From contig JANYEO010000029.1 of the NCBI GenBank assembly GCA_025363025.1, positions 1 through 5,132 on the forward strand: 5,132 nt of DNA. The letters are read 5' to 3'. Below the pieces are notes generated by a model. That model saw nothing but the letters and a program-made list of their open reading frames with translations, searched no databases and was not told the origin of the DNA. The first letter of the stretch is position 1; each line of letters opens with the position of its first letter. The stretch comes from Opitutia bacterium. GTDB lineage: Bacteria; Verrucomicrobiota; Verrucomicrobiia; Opitutales; JANYEO01. This document shows positions 1 to 5,132 of this stretch, piece after piece. Position numbers and translations under genes: made by a program.

Positions 1-1133
1 GAACGATTGCCCGCACCGCCACCAATGTGAAAGCAGGTGCCCAAAGCCCCAGGTTTGAATTTATCGGATGGGAGTTGCACCACATAGAGCCCATTAATAT
101 TGCCGATTGGCCTATCACACTGCCCACGATTGATTTCCTAGCACTAGGCCGTTTAGCAAGCTCTGCCCTAGCCATTTCCCTACTATGCTTACTAGAGAGT
201 GCCTCTATCGGCAAAGTCCTATCTGCGCGGGCCGGGCAAAAATTTGATATTAACCAAGAGATGTTCTCTATGGGGCTCGCGAACTTAGGATGTGGTTTTT
301 TTGGAGGAATGCCCGCTTCTACTTCCCCCACACGCTCTACTTTAAGCTGGAAAAGCGGGGGGAGCACTGCCCTTAACAATGCCTTTAGCGGCGGCTTTTG
401 TCTCATTATCGCAGGGCTCCTGGGGCCCTTTACCGTCCACATACCTATCGTTACCCTATCGGTCCTCATCATTATTGTTGGCTGTGCTATGGTTAACCGC
501 CATGCCATTCGCGTGGTCATGCGCTCTACCCCGTCTGATGCAATTGTCTTTATCACTACGTTTATTGCCGGGCTACTTTTCCCCCTAGACAGTGCGGTTT
601 ACTTTGGAGTAGTCATCTCCATCGCTCTTTTCCTGCGCACGGCCTCAACCCCACAGATGGTAGAATATACCTTTAATGAAGCCGGCCAATTAACCGAAAT
701 GGATGCGGCCCACCCTAGAGTCGATATCGGGATCTCCATCGTGCACGTTGAAGGGAATCTCTTCTTTGGCGCGGCAGACCTCTTCCACGATCAAATCCGC
801 CGGGTCTGTGAGGACAAAAACCTCAAAGTTGTTATCCTTAAAATGAGAAACGCTTATCACCTGGATGCAACAAGTGTACTCGCTCTAGAAGAATTAGTCG
901 GCCACATGAAGGACAAAGAACGTGTGCTCTTAGTCAGCGAAGCCCGGCGCGATGTTTTAAAAATCTTTAAACGCTCCGGCCTTATAGACGTTATCGGACG
1001 AGATCATATTTTTGCCGACAACCATCATAACCCCACTCTATCAACGGCCCGGGCCCTACGAAAAGCGCAAGAACTCATCGGTCCCAATGCAACACGTATT
1101 AGCATCTACGCTGGGGCTGCAGCCGCAGTTTAA
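1..1133 (+). CDS. SulP/SLC26-family anion transporter with STAS domain (5' end cut by window)
   Basis: This is the C-terminal part of a SulP-type inner-membrane anion transporter. The frame is open to the left edge (first whole codon at base 3), so the GTG at 27 is probably not the start, and the first transmembrane helices lie outside the window. Counting from that GTG, I see the family core: LLES in a membrane segment (about 38-58), the GQKFD...NQE...GLANL...GFFGGMP stretch (70-96) followed by an S-x-x-R variant, then hydrophobic segments at about 118-134, 138-157, 170-186 and 187-204. A STAS domain follows (about 232-345), with VEGNLFFGAADLF and the LDATS loop around D280. SulP proteins carry sulfate, bicarbonate, dicarboxylates or other anions, and the substrate cannot be read from this fragment. 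The end is alanine-rich (AGAAAAV). The gene stops 4 bases before the convergent tatD gene, leaving no room for a separate terminator. Family call is firm; substrate is unknown. Confidence 0.9.
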   Translation, partial: TIARTATNVKAGAQSPRFEFIGWELHHIEPINIADWPITLPTIDFLALGRLASSALAISLLCLLESASIGKVLSARAGQKFDINQEMFSMGLANLGCGFFGGMPASTSPTRSTLSWKSGGSTALNNAFSGGFCLIIAGLLGPFTVHIPIVTLSVLIIIVGCAMVNRHAIRVVMRSTPSDAIVFITTFIAGLLFPLDSAVYFGVVISIALFLRTASTPQMVEYTFNEAGQLTEMDAAHPRVDIGISIVHVEGNLFFGAADLFHDQIRRVCEDKNLKVVILKMRNAYHLDATSVLALEELVGHMKDKERVLLVSEARRDVLKIFKRSGLIDVIGRDHIFADNHHNPTLSTARALRKAQELIGPNATRISIYAGAAAAV

Positions 1134-1137
1134 CCCA

Positions 1138-1938
1138 TTAGAGACCCCAAAACGTTGCCACTGCTTTTTCTGTCTTCTCGCTGAATACAGATAAAGGAAT
1201 TTTCAACACCTGAGCACAGGCCTGCGCTGTATGCACCAAATAGGCAGGTTCATTCGGCTTTCCACGATGGGGTGTGGGCGTTAAATAAGGCGCATCTGTC
1301 TCAATCATTAGCCGGTCAGGCCCCAGAAGGCTCAAAGCTTCCCGCACGTTATCAGCATTTTTATAAGTTATAACCCCCGTAAACGAAGCCCAAATGCCCC
1401 GGTCTATCAATGCCTGCATAGCAGACACCCCTTCAACAAAACAGTGGAAGACAATACGCGCTGGGTTAATACCGCTTTTATCAATAGCCGCTAAACATGC
1501 GTCAAATTGACCTCGCGAATGCACGACCACAGGTACATCTAAACGCTTGGCTAACGCAAGCTGAGCCTCAAAAGCTTCACCTTGACGAGCCAGTACCTGA
1601 GCTGCGAGATCAGCCTGTTCAGGCAAATGGAAGCCATCTAGGCCAATTTCCCCAAGCCCAAAAGGCTTCGCCTGGTTATTTTGCTTAAAAAACCCTTCGA
1701 GGCGCTCAACAGAAGCCTCCCACCCCTCCTCCACGTAACACGGGTGCAAACCAACTGTATATTGAATAGTGCTTGAAGCTTCAGTCGCGAGTTGTTGATA
1801 AAGACCCCAATCTTCCTGACTCGTCCCAATGGTTATAAGTCGGTGAACGCCTAAATCTTTTGCACGCAATAAAACAGCGGTCAAAGTGCTATTTTTCAAG
1901 AAAGAAAGCAGGTGAGTATGCGTATCGGTAAAGCGCAT
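1138..1938 (-). CDS. tatD: TatD-family metal-dependent hydrolase (probable deoxyribonuclease)
   Basis: A complete 266-residue cytoplasmic TIM-barrel hydrolase, matching the usual TatD length of about 255-265. TatD enzymes are divalent-metal phosphodiesterases, several of which show 3'-5' exonuclease or DNase activity. All expected metal-site motifs are visible: DTHTH with H7 and H9, GLHP (63-66), GEIGLD with E97, VHSR with H140, HCF with H165, and ETDAPYLTP with D215. I chose the ATG at 1938 because family members begin a few residues before the DTHTH motif. The frame stays open upstream to a GTG at 1998, but those 20 extra codons lie in the divergent intergenic region and match nothing in the family. 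No clear Shine-Dalgarno sequence precedes 1938 on this strand. The gene is transcribed away from the peroxiredoxin and toward the SulP gene, 4 bases from its stop. The exact subgroup (TatD, YcfH or YjjV type) and true substrate are uncertain. Confidence 0.93.
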   Translation of the reverse strand: MRFTDTHTHLLSFLKNSTLTAVLLRAKDLGVHRLITIGTSQEDWGLYQQLATEASSTIQYTVGLHPCYVEEGWEASVERLEGFFKQNNQAKPFGLGEIGLDGFHLPEQADLAAQVLARQGEAFEAQLALAKRLDVPVVVHSRGQFDACLAAIDKSGINPARIVFHCFVEGVSAMQALIDRGIWASFTGVITYKNADNVREALSLLGPDRLMIETDAPYLTPTPHRGKPNEPAYLVHTAQACAQVLKIPLSVFSEKTEKAVATFWGL

Positions 1939-1960
1939 GAATAATAATAAGGAAGGAATA

Positions 1961-1989
1961 TTGACCCTTAAGAAAAAAACAGTGAGAAT
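1961..1989 (+). promoter_or_regulatory. candidate sigma70-like promoter for the peroxiredoxin-trxB operon
   Basis: TTGACC at 1961-1966 matches the -35 consensus at five of six bases. A 17-base spacer leads to GAGAAT at 1984-1989, a four-of-six match to the -10 consensus. Transcription would begin near 1996, giving a leader of about 50 bases before the ATG at 2045. A competing -10 is TATAAA at 2000-2005, but it lacks a good -35 at the right distance. The pairing is by eye and the -10 is weak. Confidence 0.35.
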
Positions 1990-1997
1990 TAGGGTCA
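1962..1997. repeat. 7-base inverted repeat TGACCCT-N22-AGGGTCA, possible operator
   Basis: TGACCCT at 1962-1968 is the exact reverse complement of AGGGTCA at 1991-1997, with 22 bases between. The arms overlap the -35 box and lie just beyond the -10 of the candidate peroxiredoxin promoter. A dimeric regulator binding both arms could control one or both divergent genes. Arm centres are 29 bases apart, not quite three helical turns. No known regulator's consensus is recognised, and a chance repeat of this size is possible. Confidence 0.4.
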
Positions 1998-2044
1998 CTT
2001 ATAAAGTCTCATTTATTTCAGCATCTAGCAATTCGTTTATCATT

Positions 2045-2680
2045 ATGGCAACCCTCGTTGGACAAAAAGCACCTCACTTCTCGGCCCGTGCCGTCATGCA
2101 AGGCAAGATCGAAGAACATTTCTCCCTTGAAGCCTACTTGGGCAAAAAGTATGTGGCCTTCTTCTTTTACCCCAAAGACTTTACTTTTGTCTGCCCGACA
2201 GAGTTGCACGCTTTTGAGGCCCACCGCGAAGCCTTTGAAGAACGTAACGTACAAATCGTAGGGTGTTCAACCGATTCAGAATTTTCTCACTGGGCATGGC
2301 TCCAGCTCCCTAAAGAACAAGGCGGTATTGGTGGAATAAATTACCCGCTGGTTGCCGATGTTAATAAAACTATTGCCGCTGCTTATGGTGTACTCGCGGG
2401 GCGTTACATCATCCAACCCGGTGGCACCTTTTCCGCAGAGGGGGAACTCGTTGCGTACCGTGGACTCTTTTTAATTGATAAACAAGGGGTTATTCAACAC
2501 GCCTCTGTCAATAATATGCCCATTGGCCGTAGTGTCCTCGAAGCCTTGCGCCTAGTAGATGCCCTACAACACTTTGAAAACCATGGCGAAGTATGCCCAA
2601 GTGACTGGAGGGTAGGCGAACGCGCAATGGCTCCTAACACAGAAGGCCTCGTTGAATATTTCTCAGATACGCGCAATTAA
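2045..2680 (+). CDS. typical 2-Cys peroxiredoxin (AhpC/Prx1 family)
   Basis: A 211-residue cytoplasmic thiol peroxidase that reduces H2O2, organic peroxides or peroxynitrite. The peroxidatic site is P43-x3-T47-x2-C50 within FYPKDFTFVCPTE. The catalytic arginine is R139 in AYRGLFLID, and the resolving cysteine is C184 in GEVCP. Together these place it in the typical 2-Cys group, in which C50 and C184 of paired subunits form a disulfide. It also has GGIG (93-96) and a C-terminal YF (205-206), the two motifs linked to overoxidation sensitivity. About 13 residues are inserted at roughly 119-133 compared with usual members. The ATG at 2045 is chosen because MATLVGQKAPHF matches family N-termini. 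The frame is open back to 1937, but that extension matches nothing. No Shine-Dalgarno sequence precedes 2045. The trxB gene follows after 37 bases with no terminator between, so the two are likely cotranscribed, with thioredoxin as the probable reductant. The C-terminal region resembles chlamydial AhpC as I recall it. Confidence 0.95.
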   Translation: MATLVGQKAPHFSARAVMQGKIEEHFSLEAYLGKKYVAFFFYPKDFTFVCPTELHAFEAHREAFEERNVQIVGCSTDSEFSHWAWLQLPKEQGGIGGINYPLVADVNKTIAAAYGVLAGRYIIQPGGTFSAEGELVAYRGLFLIDKQGVIQHASVNNMPIGRSVLEALRLVDALQHFENHGEVCPSDWRVGERAMAPNTEGLVEYFSDTRN

Positions 2681-2702
2681 CTAACGTACGGCTTATTATA
2701 GT

Positions 2703-2706
2703 AAGG
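2703..2706 (+). promoter_or_regulatory. weak ribosome binding site of trxB
   Basis: AAGG lies 11 bases before the ATG at 2718, in the 37-base gap after the peroxiredoxin gene. It is short and somewhat far, but it is the only Shine-Dalgarno-like string there. The rest of the gap is AT-rich, with neither a hairpin nor a promoter that I could recognise. Confidence 0.4.
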
Positions 2707-2717
2707 TTTAAAAAATA

Positions 2718-3653
2718 ATGATTGTGGAAAAAGTACTAATACTCGGCAGTGGCTGTGCAGGCCTTACAGCAGCTTTATATGCAGCCAGGGCAAACCTGAG
2801 CCCTTTAATCTTAGAAGGCAGCATGCCAGGCGGACAGCTCACCACGACCTCAGAGGTAGAAAATTATCCCGGCTTCCCTGAAGGCGTAGATGGGTTTGAG
2901 CTTACTCAACGCATGCGTAAACAAGCCGAACGCTTTGGGACGCGCTTCGAAAATGACGACATTACCCATTGCGATTTAACGGGCCCCGCAAAGCAGCTTT
3001 TTTCTAAAACGAAGACTTACTCAGCCCAAACAGTTATCATCGCAACGGGGGCTTCCCCTCGACTCCTTGGCATCCCCGGGGAAAAAGAAATGTACGGAGG
3101 CAAAGGTGTGACGACCTGTGCAACATGCGACGGCGCCTTCTACCGTGGGATGGATGTTGTTGTACTCGGCGGGGGGGATTCTGCCTGCGAAGAGGCTCTC
3201 TTCCTCACTCACTTTGCAAGTAAAGTTTACCTTGTCCACCGGCGAGATAGCCTAAGAGCGTCCAAAATTATGGCAGAACGCGTCTTAAAGCACCCTAAGA
3301 TTGTTCCTGTATGGAACCATACGCCTATAGCCATTTTACCAGATGCCGCAGGCCTTGTTTGCGGTATTAAATTAGCAGACGTAAGCACACAGGCCCTCAC
3401 AGAGATTGCCTGCAAAGGTGTCTTTATTGCCATTGGCCATATTCCTAATTCAGCCGCGTTTAAAGGAACTTTAGCATTAGACCCTAATGGCTACTTCTTA
3501 ACCGAAGCGGGCAGCCAGGTCAAAACCAGCATCCCTGGCGTATACGTTGCAGGAGACTGTGCAGACCATATTTACAGGCAAGCCATTACTGCAGCCGGCA
3601 TGGGCTGCCAAGCCGCTATCGAAGCGGAGCGGTATTTAGGCGAGCTAGGATAA
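2718..3653 (+). CDS. trxB: thioredoxin reductase (NADPH)
   Basis: A 311-residue cytoplasmic flavoenzyme of the usual low-molecular-weight bacterial type, passing electrons from NADPH through FAD and a redox disulfide to thioredoxin. FAD-binding elements are GSGCAG (10-15), the GGQLTTTSEVENYPGFP stretch (38-54), ATGASPR (109-115) and GVYVAGD (274-280). The redox-active pair is C134/C137 in CATCDGAFYRG. The NADPH domain shows GGGDSACEEA (151-160) and HRRDSLRASK (174-183), whose arginines give NADPH preference. The ending YRQAITAAGMGC is typical. It lies 37 bases after the peroxiredoxin, so the operon encodes both a peroxide-reducing enzyme and the reductase that feeds its usual donor; thioredoxin is not encoded here. 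Oddities are cysteine in place of proline at position 13 and another cysteine at 281 next to AGD. The last 9 bases overlap the end of the convergent mutase gene. Confidence 0.97.
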   Translation: MIVEKVLILGSGCAGLTAALYAARANLSPLILEGSMPGGQLTTTSEVENYPGFPEGVDGFELTQRMRKQAERFGTRFENDDITHCDLTGPAKQLFSKTKTYSAQTVIIATGASPRLLGIPGEKEMYGGKGVTTCATCDGAFYRGMDVVVLGGGDSACEEALFLTHFASKVYLVHRRDSLRASKIMAERVLKHPKIVPVWNHTPIAILPDAAGLVCGIKLADVSTQALTEIACKGVFIAIGHIPNSAAFKGTLALDPNGYFLTEAGSQVKTSIPGVYVAGDCADHIYRQAITAAGMGCQAAIEAERYLGELG

Positions 3654-5132
3654 CGCTTGATTGAGCTTCCCTATCTTCTCTGCCGCTCGTTTTTTGGCTA
3701 GCGGCAGGTCAGCTACATTTTTTGCTAACTCTTTCACGAAGCAGTAAAATTTAATTTTAGGCTCTGTCCCGCTACCCCGGACGGCGTAAGAAGAGCCATC
3801 TTCAAGCTCCAATATAAAAAAATCCTGAAAAGGAATCACCTCTCCATCAGCATCAATCACTTGCTCTCGGCCAAAATCTGTTACTTTAACAACCTTTAAG
3901 CCCGCCACTTCCTTTGGCGGCGCATTACGATAACCTTCTAAAATAGAGTGGATCTTCGCAGCCCCGGCAGCCCCTTCGTGCATCAAATTTACTAAGGCCT
4001 CTTCGTAATAACCATGCGCCAAATAAATTTCATCTAAGAATTGTTCTACTGTTTTACCCTGGGCCTTCAGTGTGGCCACCATCTCGGCAAATAAAACACA
4101 AGCGCCAGATGCGTCTTTATCCCGCACGCTATCTGTTGCCAGACTCCCATAGCTTTCCTCCCCACCAAAGACATAAAATGTACTATAACGTTGGTGAAGG
4201 GCCGCTCGCGTAGCAGGGTCCGTATGATCATAGTCAAGCGCTACCCCCTCCGCCTCAAACATATGAGCCTTAAGGGCCTTTTCATAAGTATGCAGCTTGG
4301 CGCCGATCCACTTAAACCCAGTGAGTGTTTGCACCACTTTCAGCCCATGCGCTTTAGCTAAAGCAGCCTGCAGGGGTGTTGTGACAAATGTCTTAATAAA
4401 AGCAGCGCGGGGGGAGCCTTCTGCCGGCAGCCAACCCTGCGCTTTTAAAGAACGGATGCGGTGTTCCGCTAAAACTGTCCCTATTTGGTTTCCCGTTAAT
4501 AAATGATAACTGCCATCGTGCCTCCGAATAGCCGCCCCCATCCGGTCCCCATCCGGGTCTGTCGCTAAAGCAGCATCAGCCTCCACACGTTCGGCGAGTA
4601 ATACTGCCTGAGTCAAAGCTTCTGCATTCTCCGGATTTGGCGAGCGTACTGTGGGGAAACGTCCATCCATTATGGCTTGCTCCGGCACTTCAAAAAGCTC
4701 AACCCCTAAACGCCGCAAAGCCGGGACTGCACTTACCTGGCCTGTGCCATGTAGGCTTGAAAAAACAATTTTTGGCCGAGCCTGTTCAAATACCTGAGGA
4801 TTTAAGACTAAGCTATGCAGTACATTCAAAAAAGCTTCATCAAGACTATGCGGCAATACATGTACACGCTCTCCTTTGGCCGTTAAAAAAGGCGCTATTT
4901 CTTTTAAATCAACTGCTTGAGCTGCAGCCATAATACCCTCTGCATGAGGCGAAACAATTTGCCCTCCATCTTCAAAATATACCTTAAAGCCATTATCATG
5001 GGGAGGGTTGTGGCTAGCCGTAATAACAACACCCGCCATTGCCTTCAAATACCGTACACTAAAACTGAGCTGAGGGGTAGAGCGCGGCCCATTAAAGACA
5101 TAGGACTGCCCCCCCAAGGCCTCCCAAGTTGC
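3645..5132 (-). CDS. phosphoglucomutase/phosphomannomutase family protein (5' end cut by window)
   Basis: An alpha-D-phosphohexomutase that interconverts sugar 1- and 6-phosphates through a phosphoserine, linking glycolysis with polysaccharide and cell-envelope precursor synthesis. The frame is open through the right edge, and the TTG at 5117 is only an internal codon. Compared with the roughly 580-600 residues of PgcA-type mutases, about 110-130 N-terminal residues are missing. Counting from that TTG, all four active-site elements are present: the phosphoserine loop TASHNPP (S35), the metal loop DPDGDR (187-192), the sugar-binding GGEESYG (318-324), and the phosphate-binding RGSGTEPK (447-454). 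The length and the NGPRSTPQLSF segment suggest the PgcA/PGM2-like branch rather than short ManB or GlmM enzymes. Glucose-, mannose- or pentose-phosphate preference cannot be decided from sequence. It is convergent with trxB, overlapping it by 9 bases, and ends in TAG while the other four genes end in TAA. Confidence 0.93.
   Translation of the reverse strand, partial: ATWEALGGQSYVFNGPRSTPQLSFSVRYLKAMAGVVITASHNPPHDNGFKVYFEDGGQIVSPHAEGIMAAAQAVDLKEIAPFLTAKGERVHVLPHSLDEAFLNVLHSLVLNPQVFEQARPKIVFSSLHGTGQVSAVPALRRLGVELFEVPEQAIMDGRFPTVRSPNPENAEALTQAVLLAERVEADAALATDPDGDRMGAAIRRHDGSYHLLTGNQIGTVLAEHRIRSLKAQGWLPAEGSPRAAFIKTFVTTPLQAALAKAHGLKVVQTLTGFKWIGAKLHTYEKALKAHMFEAEGVALDYDHTDPATRAALHQRYSTFYVFGGEESYGSLATDSVRDKDASGACVLFAEMVATLKAQGKTVEQFLDEIYLAHGYYEEALVNLMHEGAAGAAKIHSILEGYRNAPPKEVAGLKVVKVTDFGREQVIDADGEVIPFQDFFILELEDGSSYAVRGSGTEPKIKFYCFVKELAKNVADLPLAKKRAAEKIGKLNQALS
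3680..3707. other. perfect 8-base stem-loop inside the 3' end of the mutase gene
   Basis: CTGCCGCT (3680-3687) pairs perfectly with AGCGGCAG (3700-3707) around a 12-base loop. It starts 26 bases past the trxB stop, so it could form at the 3' end of the peroxiredoxin-trxB transcript and slow or protect it. No T-run follows on either strand; the T-run lies within the loop. It is therefore not a standard intrinsic terminator, and it may simply reflect codons for LPLAKKRAAE. Confidence 0.3.

Larger units (their letters stand above)
1939..2044. promoter_or_regulatory. divergent intergenic region between tatD and the peroxiredoxin gene
   Basis: These 106 AT-rich bases separate two genes that point away from each other, so they must hold the promoter for tatD and very probably that of the peroxiredoxin-trxB operon. 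Visible elements are an AAT run at 1940-1950, a purine-rich GGAAGG at 1951-1956, a TTGACC box at 1961-1966, a 7-base inverted repeat (1962-1968 with 1991-1997), and TATAAA at 2000-2005. I could not identify a convincing -35/-10 pair for tatD on the minus strand. There is no recognisable OxyR-type ATAG/CTAT array. Confidence 0.7.

Noticed and set aside
1115..1128. GGCTGCAGCC palindrome and short CTGC/GCAG stem at the end of the SulP gene as a terminator
   Set aside because: The stems are only 4-5 bases, there is no proper T-run, and the bases are explained by alanine codons.
1939..1998. 20-codon upstream extension of tatD from GTG at 1998, giving a hydrophobic N-terminus that looks like a weak signal sequence
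   Set aside because: TatD proteins are cytoplasmic and start just before the DTHTH motif. The extension lies in the divergent promoter region and the inverted repeat, and no ribosome binding site supports it.
1937..2044. 36-codon N-terminal extension of the peroxiredoxin from ATG at 1937
   Set aside because: Homology begins at MATLVGQKAP. The ATG at 1937 lies inside tatD on the other strand and has no Shine-Dalgarno sequence. Kept only as a finding about start choice.
3680..3707. Stem-loop after trxB as an intrinsic terminator
   Set aside because: The stem is perfect, but no T-run follows on either strand, and it lies in mutase coding sequence. Listed only as a structure of uncertain role.
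4297..4933. Plus-strand open frames of 69 and 98 codons inside the mutase gene, and similar small frames inside the other genes
   Set aside because: They lie antisense to or out of frame with strongly conserved enzymes, show no recognisable domain, and have no spacing or start signals of their own.
1..5132. A defence system, mobile element, CRISPR array, tRNA or riboswitch
   Set aside because: No repeats with regular spacing, transposase, integrase or nuclease-effector motifs, cloverleaf or long structured leader were seen; five housekeeping-type genes fill almost the whole window.

Overview
The window holds five protein-coding genes of ordinary bacterial type and almost no free space. Both edge genes are cut by the window. 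I see no RNA gene, mobile element, CRISPR array or phage signal. The organism is probably a member of the Planctomycetes-Verrucomicrobia-Chlamydiae group, perhaps Verrucomicrobiota. This rests on recalled resemblance: the peroxiredoxin C-terminus (CPSDW, GERAMAPN, EGL-EYF) is close to chlamydial AhpC, and the thioredoxin reductase has the GSGCAG dinucleotide motif and a YRQAITAAGMGC end that I associate with this group. It is an inference, not a phylogeny.

Layout, left to right. (1) Bases 1-1133, plus strand: C-terminal part of a SulP/SLC26-type anion transporter with its cytoplasmic STAS domain. (2) Bases 1138-1938, minus strand: a complete TatD-family metal-dependent hydrolase, tail to tail with the transporter and only 4 bases away. 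(3) Bases 1939-2044: a 106-base divergent intergenic region, the only real regulatory space in the window, with a possible promoter and a 7-base inverted repeat. (4) Bases 2045-2680 and 2718-3653, plus strand: a typical 2-Cys peroxiredoxin followed after 37 bases by thioredoxin reductase, very likely one operon. (5) Bases 3645-5132, minus strand: most of a phosphoglucomutase/phosphomannomutase, whose stop region overlaps the end of trxB by 9 bases.

Functionally, the central pair is a peroxide-defence module. The peroxiredoxin reduces H2O2 or organic peroxides, its disulfide is normally reduced by thioredoxin, and thioredoxin reductase recharges thioredoxin with NADPH. Thioredoxin itself is not encoded here. 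The flanking genes (anion transport, TatD nuclease/hydrolase, hexose-phosphate mutase) show no obvious link to this module. The points most worth a second look are the insertion and the GGIG/YF signature in the peroxiredoxin, the inverted repeat in the divergent promoter region, the missing Shine-Dalgarno sequence before the peroxiredoxin, and the two very tight convergent gene ends. I did not find evidence of a new biological system.
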